From contig JAKMEU010000014.1 of assembly GCA_022425845.1 (NCBI GenBank), positions 1-16,484 of the forward strand: DNA of 16,484 nucleotides. The letters run 5' to 3'. Below the pieces are notes generated by a model, which saw only the letters and a program-made list of their open reading frames with translations, did not search any database and had not been told where the DNA came from. The stretch comes from Luminiphilus sp. (GTDB lineage: Bacteria; Pseudomonadota; Gammaproteobacteria; Pseudomonadales; Halieaceae). Positions 1 to 7,197 of the stretch are shown piece by piece. The position numbers were made by a program, and so were the translations under genes. Numbering within the stretch: position 1 is the stretch's first letter; the number at the start of each line of letters is the position of its first letter.

Positions 1-697
1 GCTGTACGTCCGCGTCTGAAGGCGTCAATTTGAGCTGAGCCTGTAATGCAGTGCGTTGCGCCTTCAGCAATTGAAGTGCACCCAGTCGCTCGCTGGCATA
101 GCTCAACAGGCTTCGGTTAGCCAAGTCCTCCAGTACACCACTCGGGAAATTCAGCACACCCCGAACACGCACAACATCAATCATTCGCTCGAGATAGCGC
201 AATCGCTGCTCGTTGAGACCATCAATTTCGGCTGACAGAAAAGCCCTGTCTGCCCCACTCAAGGTGTCCAACAACTCATATTTCTGGGCGATCCGGCGCT
301 CCAGCTTTTTGAATCTGGTGCCAAATCCCTCATCAAGCTGGTCATTCCTCAACGCCAGTCTCGCCGCTAATTCGCCACGCTCAGGCGAGCTTTCGGCGAG
401 TTGCAGAATGCCATTGGCAACAACGACAAATCGCTTGAGCACATCCAACGATTCCTCGTCGAGGTTGTAAAGCAAGGCGTCTAAACGAGTCCCTCCGACA
501 TCGATCAACTCCCCTTCGGTCTGCCTGATTCGATAGAACCGCAATTCGAAGGCATCGAATTGCTCCCCCACGGTAGGCTCCTGCTCTGGGCTGGCCTCTG
601 TCGGCTCCTGCCCGATGGCATTAACTGGGAGCAACAGCTGGAATACCAATAGCCAGCAGGCCAAAGCGCCTCGCCCCAAAGCCTGATGGTATTTCAT
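1..697 (-). CDS. Exported alpha-helical protein, N-terminal part (possible mechanosensitive channel)
   Basis: The frame is open from an ATG at 697 to the window edge, giving 232 codons with the C-terminus missing. Residues 1-29 form a signal peptide or first membrane helix (MKYHQ, then a run rich in Leu, Ala and Val ending near NAIGQ). A Glu/Pro-rich linker follows. The rest is charged and helical with coiled-coil character (for example RFKKLERRIAQKYELL), as expected for a periplasmic helical domain. Its ATG overlaps the aroG stop as ATGA, so the two are probably translationally coupled. Large MscS/MscK-type channels begin this way, but the diagnostic membrane and pore segments lie outside the window. 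The gene is well supported and the channel assignment is a guess; another exported coiled-coil protein is equally possible. Confidence 0.7.
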   Translation of the reverse strand, partial: MKYHQALGRGALACWLLVFQLLLPVNAIGQEPTEASPEQEPTVGEQFDAFELRFYRIRQTEGELIDVGGTRLDALLYNLDEESLDVLKRFVVVANGILQLAESSPERGELAARLALRNDQLDEGFGTRFKKLERRIAQKYELLDTLSGADRAFLSAEIDGLNEQRLRYLERMIDVVRVRGVLNFPSGVLEDLANRSLLSYASERLGALQLLKAQRTALQAQLKLTPSDADVQ

Positions 698-1761
698 GAC
701 GACAGCTCCCCTTTGCGTCGCCGGCTCACGCATCCCGCCAGCTCATTGAGCATAGCCTCAGTCGAGGCCCAATCGATACAAGGGTCAGTGATGCTCTGTC
801 CGTAGGTCAACGGTCGTCCGGGCTCGACATTCTGGCGTCCAGCTTCCAAAAAACTCTCGATCATGACGCCGACGATGGCGTCATTACCTCGCGCGATCTG
901 TTGGCCAATGTTGGAAAGCACCTCAAGCTGGCGCTCGGGTTGTTTCCGGCTGTTTGCGTGGCTGGCATCAATCATCAGCCGATCCGGCAACCCGGCACTC
1001 CGCAGGAGCACGCGAGCGTCATCTACGGCAAACATATCGTAATTGGGCTGCTTGCCACCCCGTAAAATGATGTGACAGTCCGTATTGCCCTGGGTCTCGA
1101 AAATAGCCGAGTGCCCTTCCTTTGTGACTGACAAAAAATGGTGGGGCTCACGGGCCGCGCCAATGGCATCCACGGCCACCTGCACATCACCATCGGTGGC
1201 GTTCTTGAACCCTACGGGACAGGATAGGCCGGACGCCAATTCACGATGGGTTTGGCTCTCTGTTGTGCGCGCCCCAATAGCACCCCAACTGACCAGGTCG
1301 GCCAGATACTGGGGAGAGATGAGGTCAAGATACTCGGTACCCGTGGGCAGCCCCAATCGGTTCAGGTCCAGCAACAGCTGCCGCGCCAATTTCAGACCTT
1401 TGTTGATCTGAAAGGAGTCATCGAGATCCGGGTCATTGATCAAGCCTTTCCAGCCCACCGTGGTCCGAGGCTTTTCAAAGTAAACCCGCATTACAATCAG
1501 CAGCTCATCCGCCAGATTACTGGCGAGATTTTTAAGTCGCGTGCCGTACTCCACAGCGGCACCGACATCGTGAATACTGCAGGGACCCACGACCACCACC
1601 AGCCGGTCGTCCTCTCCCGCCAAAACACGGTGGATATCATGTCGGGCCGCAGTAACGTGATGCGCCACGGTGTCATCAAGGGGAATATCTGAAAGCAGGC
1701 TACTCGGGGCAGCCAGTTCCTTCAGGGACTGAATACGGGTGTCGTCGGTAATGGAAGACAT
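694..1761 (-). CDS. aroG: 3-deoxy-7-phosphoheptulonate (DAHP) synthase, class I (AroFGH family)
   Basis: It condenses phosphoenolpyruvate and erythrose 4-phosphate to DAHP, the first step of the shikimate pathway to aromatic amino acids, in the cytoplasm. The 355-aa product aligns with E. coli AroG from end to end without a numbering shift. The metal ligands fall at Cys61 (in VGPCSIHD), His268 (in DASHANS), Glu302 (in VMIESF) and Asp326 (in SITDPCIDW), and the substrate-binding RTTESQ motif is at 165-170. I chose the ATG at 1761 because it reproduces the E. coli start (MxxxxDDxRI). A TTG at 1773 would overlap the DUF501 stop (TTGA) but adds four residues with no support. No good Shine-Dalgarno precedes the ATG, which fits coupling to the gene upstream. 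Whether it is Phe-, Tyr- or Trp-sensitive is not decided here. Confidence 0.97.
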   Translation of the reverse strand: MSSITDDTRIQSLKELAAPSSLLSDIPLDDTVAHHVTAARHDIHRVLAGEDDRLVVVVGPCSIHDVGAAVEYGTRLKNLASNLADELLIVMRVYFEKPRTTVGWKGLINDPDLDDSFQINKGLKLARQLLLDLNRLGLPTGTEYLDLISPQYLADLVSWGAIGARTTESQTHRELASGLSCPVGFKNATDGDVQVAVDAIGAAREPHHFLSVTKEGHSAIFETQGNTDCHIILRGGKQPNYDMFAVDDARVLLRSAGLPDRLMIDASHANSRKQPERQLEVLSNIGQQIARGNDAIVGVMIESFLEAGRQNVEPGRPLTYGQSITDPCIDWASTEAMLNELAGCVSRRRKGELSS

Positions 1762-1769
1762 GCTGGTTT

Positions 1770-2303
1770 TCAACTCGTTTCAACGTGTGGGCTAGCTGGG
1801 TGATTGCTATCTCTGAGTATATCGTCAACCAGCGTGCCAATGGCATTGGCCTCTACGCAATGTGCGGCGTACCACGTATGCAGACAGCGAACGCGGTCAG
1901 GTTCTTTGATACCCCCAATGCCACGCTGGGTGAAGGCCGAGATCATACCAGAGACTTCCAGAAACTTACGTTCCTCTGTCGTGATAGCAAGATCGCGCAG
2001 GGCGCGGTGCTTTCGGTGGTCCTCCAACATCTCATCGCGGAGTACCTGGGAAGCATTCACCCTGGCCTGCAGCTGGGCAATCACACCCTGCGCCTCAAGA
2101 CGGTCTATCGCAAGGTTCAGAATAGGATCAATAAGCCAAAACAGCGTTGGAAACGGCTTCCCTTCCACCACGGCAGCAACCTGAATAACAGACGGCCTCC
2201 CCGCTTGATCTGAGGCAACGATATCGCGCAACCCCCTCGGGTCGCGCCCAAGCACCTCGCAGATGTAGGGGCGCCATGCGTCTAAGGTGACAACGTCAGC
2301 CAT
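1770..2303 (-). CDS. DUF501 family protein
   Basis: The 177-aa protein starts at an ATG at 2303. The N-terminal half carries the hallmarks I associate with DUF501: a CEVLGRDPRGL motif at about 15-25, then a GKPFPTLFWL segment near 48-57 followed by a helix containing DRLEAQG. The C-terminal half is helical, with a WYAAH motif near 144-148 resembling the family's conserved W-H/AH-containing end. The biochemical role of the family is unknown to me. It is the first gene of a minus-strand run; its stop (1772-1770) lies 8 nt before the aroG ATG, so it is almost certainly cotranscribed with aroG. There is no signal peptide or membrane helix, so it is probably cytosolic. The family call is from recognition, not a search. 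Confidence 0.85.
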   Translation of the reverse strand: MADVVTLDAWRPYICEVLGRDPRGLRDIVASDQAGRPSVIQVAAVVEGKPFPTLFWLIDPILNLAIDRLEAQGVIAQLQARVNASQVLRDEMLEDHRKHRALRDLAITTEERKFLEVSGMISAFTQRGIGGIKEPDRVRCLHTWYAAHCVEANAIGTLVDDILRDSNHPASPHVETS

Positions 2304-2362
2304 CGGTTAGCAATCTGTCTTGGTGCGTGGCCCGGTATGGTAGCACCGGCCCGCACAAAAGT

Positions 2363-2391
2363 TTGACGCCGATGGGGCGCAGGCGTACCCT
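2363..2391 (+). promoter_or_regulatory. Candidate sigma-70 promoter of the B12 operon
   Basis: A -35-like TTGACG (2363-2368, 5 of 6 to consensus) is followed after exactly 17 bp by TACCCT (2386-2391, 3 of 6). Transcription would start near 2398, directly before the riboswitch aptamer at 2400. The spacing and position make it the best promoter candidate in this gap. The -10 box is weak, so the call is moderate. Confidence 0.5.
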
Positions 2392-2399
2392 GCGCTCGC

Positions 2400-2522
2400 T
2401 AGGTGCCTGCGGGTCGAATCGATCTGCGCAGGTTAAAAGGGAAGCTGGTGCGTGACCCTCGGTCGCCAGTCCAGCGCTGCCCCCGCAACGGTAGGGAAAA
2501 TTTCCGAGCCCGATACCTGCCT
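2400..2522 (+). ncRNA. Cobalamin (B12) riboswitch aptamer
   Basis: The conserved landmarks of the adenosylcobalamin aptamer occur in the right order. TAGGTGCC is at 2400-2407, the 5' strand of the closing helix. TTAAAAGGGAAGCTGGTG is at 2433-2450, and the B12-box core AGCGCTGCCCCCGCAAC at 2473-2489. The 3' strand AGCCCGATACCTGCC at 2507-2521 pairs back through ATACCT and AGGTGC. The element lies in the 5' leader of a BtuB-type receptor and a cobalamin adenosyltransferase, the classical targets. Binding of cobalamin by this RNA class normally lowers expression of the downstream genes. The exact 5' and 3' limits are approximate. Confidence 0.96.
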
Positions 2523-2538
2523 CGCATTACGTAAACCA

Positions 2539-2632
2539 CAGAGCGGTGGGCTCTGCAGGGTGCGAATCCCCTTGTGGGAGCCTCACTCCTGTGCTGTCTA
2601 GACAGCGCCTCCGCCTTCTTCTGGAGAGCGCT
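2539..2632 (+). promoter_or_regulatory. Riboswitch expression platform with RBS-sequestering hairpin
   Basis: Between the aptamer and the btuB start are three helices. CAGAGC (2539-2544) pairs with GCTCTG (2550-2555) over a 5-nt loop. GCTGT (2593-2597) pairs with ACAGC (2602-2606) over CTAG. AGCGCCTCC (2604-2612) pairs with GGAGAGCGCT (2623-2632), 9 bp with one bulged A at 2627 and a 10-nt loop. The last helix contains the Shine-Dalgarno GGAG (2623-2626) and ends on the base before the ATG. The second and third helices share 2604-2606 and so cannot both form fully, as expected for a switch. I see no U-tract, so control is probably of translation initiation rather than termination. Confidence 0.75.
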
Positions 2633-4501
2633 ATGCCGCACCGTTGTACCGCAAGACACATTCCCATTGCGATAGCCGCGATATTCGCACCTTTTGTTTG
2701 GGCCGACGGGGACGACAGTGCCACCGCCAAACTCGAAGAAACGGTTATCGTTGCTTCAAGAGTACCCACACCCCTCGACCGTCTGGGTGTCTCTGTCTCC
2801 GTCACCGATCGACAAACCCTGGAACTGCTTGGCTACAACGATGTAGCCGATTTCCTCGACCTGCAACCCGGCGTCTCGGTCACCCGTGACGGTGGCCCTG
2901 GAAAGGCTGCAGCCGTTCGAATTCGAGGCGAAGAGGGATTCCGGACCCGGATTGTACTGGACGGTATCGATATAGCTGACCCATCGTCGCCCCAGGTCAG
3001 TCCTCGAATCGAGCACCTGCTAACGGATGGGCTACAACGTATCGAGGTCCTGCGAGGCCCCCAGGGGCTTGCCTTTGGTGCGGATGCAGGAGGCGTAATC
3101 GCCATGACGACTCGCCAACCTTCACAGGGGATTCGAGCCAGTTTCGCTGCGGAGGGTGGCGAAAACGGTTTTTCCCGACTGGGTGCCTTTATTGCCGGAG
3201 GGACGCGCGTGCTCAAGGGCTCGCTTTCCGTGACCGATTTGAGCACCGACGGTTTCAATGCGCGGGCATCCGACAGTCAGGATCCTGATCGTGATGGCTA
3301 CGACAACACCACCGCACACGGCACCGCGATCCTGTCTGTGGGCGACGACTGGTCGGTCAGTGGCAGTTTTCATGAGATTGATGGCAGCAACCAGTATGAC
3401 GGATGCTTCGATACTGAGACATTCGCCGTTATCAACGCCTGCACCGATGATTATGTTCAGTCTGCCTGGCGCGTTGCAGCGCGCTATCAGAACGGGCTTG
3501 TTGATTCCACACTGAGTTATGAGCAGTCCGATACCGAGCGGGCGTTTTTTAGCGCCGGGCTATCTGCTTTTTCAAGCGAGGGTGGCCATGAAGAGATCTC
3601 CTGGATCGGCACGCTGACGCCAGCGGATGGCCACCGCATTACCCTGGGCACAGACGCTTCCGAAATGTCGCTGCTTGACGGCCAGGAGGAGCTGAGCCGC
3701 GACAACCTGGGCTTCTGGGGGGAATACGGTGTCGATGTTCTTGCGGGCGCCCTCACAGTCGGTGCGCGCTTTGACGATAACGATGATTTTGGGCAGCACA
3801 CCTCGTGGCGCATCAGTCTGCAACAGCAGCTGATTGATGCCGAGGCACCGCTGGTGCTCAAGGGCTCGATTGGCACGGGCTTCAGAGCCCCAAGCCCATT
3901 CGAAATAAGCTACAACAAGAGCCCCTATAGCTTTCCCGATGCCGATGCGCTCCGCGAAGAGAAAAGCGAGGGGTGGGAACTCGGTGTATTGTGGGGGCTG
4001 TCAGGGCGACAATTGGAGCTGACCTGGTTTGATCAGGAAGTCGAAAATGAAATTTATTACTACTTCGATCCGACCACGTTCTACTCTGGCTACCTGCAGG
4101 ATACGGGCAGCAGTAATTCCCAGGGCCTGGAATTTGCAGGCGAACTCCGTGTGACGGACCAGTGGCGGCTCAGTGCGAACGCGACCTGGAACGAAACAGA
4201 GTCCGCCACGAATCAGCAGCGGCCCTACAGGCCCGAGTGGACGGGCGCCGCTACCGTCGAATGGCAGGGCACGTGGCTGAGCGCGGCAATAACCGGCCGC
4301 TTCGCCAAAGATTCGGTTGATACGTTGGGTGCCGCGATGCCGGATACTGAGCGCCTCGACGGGAGTTTGATCGCGGCGGTATCCGACAAGCTGCGCTTAA
4401 CCGCCAGGATGGAAAACATAACGGACAACCGGGACGCCCAGGTCCGTGATTACAACGTGATGCCCAGGACCGTTTACCTTGGCCTCCGCTATGACCTCTA
4501 G
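2633..4501 (+). CDS. btuB: TonB-dependent vitamin B12 outer-membrane receptor (BtuB type)
   Basis: It imports cobalamin across the outer membrane, driven by TonB-ExbBD. The 622-aa product has a signal peptide at about 1-24 (ending FVWA) and a TonB box EETVIVAS at 35-42. A plug at about 43-165 contains RIRG, VLDGI and VEVLRGPQG-type motifs, and a beta-barrel follows. DPDRDG at 217-222 in an early barrel loop resembles the Asp-rich Ca-binding hairpin of E. coli BtuB; Cys258 and Cys270 in a following loop could form a disulfide. The ATG at 2633 is preceded by GGAG six nt upstream; a GTG at 2546 would run through the riboswitch platform and is rejected. The riboswitch and the downstream cobO make cobalamin the likely substrate, although another corrinoid cannot be excluded. 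Confidence 0.93.
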   Translation: MPHRCTARHIPIAIAAIFAPFVWADGDDSATAKLEETVIVASRVPTPLDRLGVSVSVTDRQTLELLGYNDVADFLDLQPGVSVTRDGGPGKAAAVRIRGEEGFRTRIVLDGIDIADPSSPQVSPRIEHLLTDGLQRIEVLRGPQGLAFGADAGGVIAMTTRQPSQGIRASFAAEGGENGFSRLGAFIAGGTRVLKGSLSVTDLSTDGFNARASDSQDPDRDGYDNTTAHGTAILSVGDDWSVSGSFHEIDGSNQYDGCFDTETFAVINACTDDYVQSAWRVAARYQNGLVDSTLSYEQSDTERAFFSAGLSAFSSEGGHEEISWIGTLTPADGHRITLGTDASEMSLLDGQEELSRDNLGFWGEYGVDVLAGALTVGARFDDNDDFGQHTSWRISLQQQLIDAEAPLVLKGSIGTGFRAPSPFEISYNKSPYSFPDADALREEKSEGWELGVLWGLSGRQLELTWFDQEVENEIYYYFDPTTFYSGYLQDTGSSNSQGLEFAGELRVTDQWRLSANATWNETESATNQQRPYRPEWTGAATVEWQGTWLSAAITGRFAKDSVDTLGAAMPDTERLDGSLIAAVSDKLRLTARMENITDNRDAQVRDYNVMPRTVYLGLRYDL

Positions 4502-4512
4502 GAACAGTCACC

Positions 4513-5121
4513 TTGGAAAATAAAGGTAAAAACGCAAAGCACAAACGGGCCATGGCCAAGCAAAAGGCTGCGGTTGACGCTGGCGTGGCGGCGGCGTCGG
4601 TAGAACGCGGGGTCGCCGTGCTTTTGACCGGAGACGGCAAGGGAAAGACATCCTCGGCCTTTGGCATGGTGATGCGTGCTCTTGGGTACGGCCAGAAAGT
4701 AGGCGTCGTGCAATTTATTAAAGGCGTCCAGCTATCAGGTGAGGAGCACTATTTGCGCAATCACTGTCCGGACGTCGAATTCCATCAAATGGGGACCGGG
4801 TTTACCTGGGACACACAGGATCGTGCATCTGATATAGCGGCCGCTGAGCGGACATGGGAGCGCGCGACCAAAATGCTGCAGAACCCAGAGCTTGATCTGG
4901 TCGTCCTCGACGAGCTCACCTATATGCTGGCCTTCAAATACCTGCCTGAGGCAACTGTCATAGCGGCCATAGAAAATCGACCGCAGCATCAAAGTGTTGT
5001 GGTGACCGGCCGCGGAGGCGGTAGCGAGCTGCGCGGCGTAATGGACACCGTGTCAGAAGTCAAAGACATCGAGCATGCGTATCGAGCCGGCATCAAGGCT
5101 CGTAAGGGCGTTGACTTCTGA
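4513..5121 (+). CDS. cobO: Cob(I)alamin adenosyltransferase, CobA/CobO/BtuR type
   Basis: It transfers the adenosyl group of ATP to reduced corrinoid to make adenosylcobalamin, in the cytoplasm. The 202-aa protein carries the P-loop GDGKGKTS at 40-47, VGVVQFIKG near 63-71, the GFTWDTQ motif near 96-102 and VLDELTY at 131-137, all matching E. coli BtuR. I chose the TTG at 4513 because the N-terminal AKHKRAMAKQKAAVDA stretch matches the usual family N-terminus and an AGGA (4500-4503) lies 9 nt upstream, overlapping the btuB stop. The next in-frame ATG, at 4552, would drop 13 residues of that helix. It lies 11 nt after btuB in the same riboswitch-controlled transcript, so it salvages imported corrinoid. 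No other cob genes are in the window. Confidence 0.95.
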   Translation: MENKGKNAKHKRAMAKQKAAVDAGVAAASVERGVAVLLTGDGKGKTSSAFGMVMRALGYGQKVGVVQFIKGVQLSGEEHYLRNHCPDVEFHQMGTGFTWDTQDRASDIAAAERTWERATKMLQNPELDLVVLDELTYMLAFKYLPEATVIAAIENRPQHQSVVVTGRGGGSELRGVMDTVSEVKDIEHAYRAGIKARKGVDF

Positions 5122-5724
5122 GTGACTGAGCAAACCCTGAGCAGCGACACACTCCACTTCGGCTGGTTTCTCGCCTACAAGTTCCTGAACTCACTGTTCC
5201 TTGGGCTGTCAATCGGTGCGGTCTTCACCCTTTACGAGCCCCTCTCTCCGGCCACATTTTCGGCTGGCGGCATTGGCCTCGCATTGGCGACCCTGGTGAT
5301 CGCCACCCAGTATCAACGAATATTTAACCCATTTTGGTTTTTCAGGTTGTCACTGGGTGTTGAGGTGATCATTCTGCTGGGCGTTCTGGGCGTGCTGATT
5401 TACCCCATAGAACGGTCACTGGCCCTCTTCGTGTACCTCGGCTACCAGGTTACTTTCGCTTTGGGGAGTTATCTCGTGCGTTGTGAGACCTTACTGGTTG
5501 TGGAACAACGCCGCCTGACACAACTCGATGTGGCCAAGCAGATCGCCTACCTGCTGGGAATGGGTAGTTCGTGGTTAGGCTACCTGTTGATGGAAACTGA
5601 ACTTGGCCTTACCACCAAAGCCAGCCAGGTTGTGATCATCCATTGGCCACTTTTGGTGGTACAAGGGGGCGTCATTGCCTGCCTTTACATAGCATTTGCG
5701 CGGCCCGCACCGGCGCCGGGCTGA
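5122..5724 (+). CDS. Unrecognised six-helix inner-membrane protein of the B12 operon
   Basis: The 200-aa protein has six predicted membrane helices, at about 14-36, 45-64, 75-96, 100-121, 138-157 and 173-194. It has no signal peptide and little soluble sequence. A conserved-looking loop between helices 4 and 5 holds RCETLLVVEQRRLTQLDVAKQ. It starts with GTG directly after the cobO stop (TGAGTG), so it is very likely translated by coupling and lies under the same riboswitch. The size and topology recall half of an MFS transporter or a small S-component-like transporter such as BtuM, but I see no signature that settles this. The window has no BtuCDF, so a role in corrinoid passage across the inner membrane is plausible from context. 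That is inference, not identification. Confidence 0.82.
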   Translation: MTEQTLSSDTLHFGWFLAYKFLNSLFLGLSIGAVFTLYEPLSPATFSAGGIGLALATLVIATQYQRIFNPFWFFRLSLGVEVIILLGVLGVLIYPIERSLALFVYLGYQVTFALGSYLVRCETLLVVEQRRLTQLDVAKQIAYLLGMGSSWLGYLLMETELGLTTKASQVVIIHWPLLVVQGGVIACLYIAFARPAPAPG

Positions 5725-5802
5725 CACGCCGGTCCCAAGGGATTGCAAGCGCGGCCGTGTCCGTCTACCGTATTCCATCGTTATCCCTACAAGCCCAGTA
5801 CT

Positions 5803-6411
5803 ATGCCAACACCAAAGATCACAAGTCCTCTGCTCTTGCTACTTATTCTCCTCTCGGGGGGCAGTGCCACCGCCCAGACCGGGGAACAGCGCGTGTCGGA
5901 ACTCCTCGACGTGGTAGCCGCAGCGCGGGGATTGGCTGATGCGCCCAGTAAAGGCGGCGATGCCCCTCCGCCTCCACCCCCGGCTGATGACGATGGTGAC
6001 GGCGTTGCCAATGACAGTGATCTCTGTCCCGATACCCCGGCAGGTGAAGCCGTGGACGGTGATGGCTGCTCCGAGTCACAGCGCGACCCCGAAGCCGCTG
6101 TACGGCAGGTCTACGAGGAAGACGTAAACAGGCTGATAGTCAGTGCCGAGGGCGGATGCACCAGTTCAGGTTGCCATGGCCGGGCTGGCGCTCCGGGTGG
6201 CTTGAGGCTCTACGGCGCGGGCGAGACCAATAGCCTGACCCTCAACTACGAATCGTTTGTCAGATACATAGCCAACAGCTCCGCCGACCGCTTGACCACG
6301 AAGGTATCCGGCGGATTGGGTCATGGTGGGGGCACCCGCTACCCAGCAGGCAGCCCGGAACTGACCGTCATTTCTGACTGGGCGGTTTCCGTGGAAGCCC
6401 TATCCCAATAA
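5803..6411 (+). CDS. Exported TSP3-repeat / cytochrome c-like protein with a CX4CH motif
   Basis: The 202-aa protein has a signal peptide at 1-25 (poly-Leu core, ATAQ end), a Pro-rich linker (PPPPPP at 55-60) and an Asp-rich thrombospondin type 3-like stretch at 62-92 (DDDGDGVANDSDLCP). A C-terminal domain at about 105-202 resembles small periplasmic c-type cytochromes, with GxCH, then GGLRLY, then KVSGGLGHGGG (His174 a possible distal ligand). The putative haem site is C119-TSSG-C124-H125, four residues between the cysteines rather than two. No clear Shine-Dalgarno is visible; the ATG at 5803 was chosen because it starts the signal peptide. It lies 78 bp after the B12 operon, and whether it is cotranscribed is unclear. 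Electron transfer or Ca/haem binding at the periplasm or cell surface is inferred only. Confidence 0.8.
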   Translation: MPTPKITSPLLLLLILLSGGSATAQTGEQRVSELLDVVAAARGLADAPSKGGDAPPPPPPADDDGDGVANDSDLCPDTPAGEAVDGDGCSESQRDPEAAVRQVYEEDVNRLIVSAEGGCTSSGCHGRAGAPGGLRLYGAGETNSLTLNYESFVRYIANSSADRLTTKVSGGLGHGGGTRYPAGSPELTVISDWAVSVEALSQ

Positions 6412-7197
6412 ATCGGGCTGCTCAGCCAAGATCACGTCAAACAGAGGCTGGGCGCTGAACCAGCCCGCGAGGGTATTGCCTACCTGCTTGCTAGTATGGC
6501 GTGCCATCTCGTCCGGTATCGCACGGGGTGACCCCGCCGCCTCGGCCAGTAACTGCGCCTGGCAGCTGCGTTCCATGGTGACATACCACCAACAGGCCTC
6601 CTCGACCGAGCCGCCCACGGTAAGGTGACCATGGTTTTGCATAATGATGGCCTTTTTGTCACCCAAGGCCGCGGCGAGTCGCTCGCCCTCAGCCATATCC
6701 ACAACCACACCGGTGTAATCGTCGAGCAGCGCATGGTCATCGTAAAAGGCACAGGCATCCTGTGTAAGCGGATCCAGCAACCGCCCCAGTGACGACCAGG
6801 CCTTGCCATAGACCGAGTGCGCATGAGCCGCAGCAACAACCTCTGGGCGCGCGCGGTGAATATGCCCATGAATGGTAAAAGCCGCTCCGTTGAGAATGCC
6901 CTGTCCCTCGACGACCTGACCATCGTGATCAACGCGAATCAGGTCAGAAACGCAGATTTGTTTAAAGGAGCGCCCCATGGGATTAACCCAGAAGGTCTCG
7001 GGATCGAGGGAGTCCCGCACCGTAATATGACCGGCGACGCCCTCGTCAAACCCAAATTTGCCGAATATACGCAGTGCGGCCGCGAGACGCTCCTTGCGAA
7101 ACTGCCTCTCATCCTCGGGGGAGCGCTGGACACCATCAGGGCCGGCCAACACCTCGTCCGACGCGTTCATAACCAGCTGATTGACATGTTGATTCAT
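6400..7197 (-). CDS. Class II aldolase/adducin family protein
   Basis: The 265-aa product is cytosolic and belongs to the Zn-dependent fold of L-fuculose- and L-ribulose-5-phosphate enzymes. The expected metal ligands are His125 and His127 (AAAHAHSVYG) and His189 (MQNHGHLTVGG). The early EGVAGHITVRD motif (52-62) and LTQDACAFYDDHA (about 144-156) identify the subgroup often annotated only as class II aldolase/adducin; its substrate is unknown to me. The ATG at 7197 has GAGG 7 nt upstream and overlaps the stop of the HxlR gene (ATGA). Its 3' end overlaps the oppositely oriented cytochrome-like gene by 12 bp. It could be an aldolase, an epimerase or a decarboxylase-like enzyme; the sequence does not separate these. 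Confidence 0.92.
   Translation of the reverse strand: MNQHVNQLVMNASDEVLAGPDGVQRSPEDERQFRKERLAAALRIFGKFGFDEGVAGHITVRDSLDPETFWVNPMGRSFKQICVSDLIRVDHDGQVVEGQGILNGAAFTIHGHIHRARPEVVAAAHAHSVYGKAWSSLGRLLDPLTQDACAFYDDHALLDDYTGVVVDMAEGERLAAALGDKKAIIMQNHGHLTVGGSVEEACWWYVTMERSCQAQLLAEAAGSPRAIPDEMARHTSKQVGNTLAGWFSAQPLFDVILAEQPDLLG

Noticed and set aside
2327..2352. GGCCCGGT/ACCGGCCC imperfect inverted repeat upstream of DUF501
   Set aside because: Only 5 continuous base pairs with a mismatch and no U-tract on either strand; too weak to call as a regulatory site.
2546..2632. GTG-initiated 29-codon N-terminal extension of btuB
   Set aside because: It would translate the riboswitch expression platform, has no signal peptide at its start, and the ATG at 2633 has its own SD and signal peptide.
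5709..5718. CCGGCGCCGG palindrome at the end of the six-helix protein gene as a terminator
   Set aside because: It has no loop of useful size and no U-tract; it falls inside Ala/Pro/Gly codons and is expected in GC-rich coding sequence.
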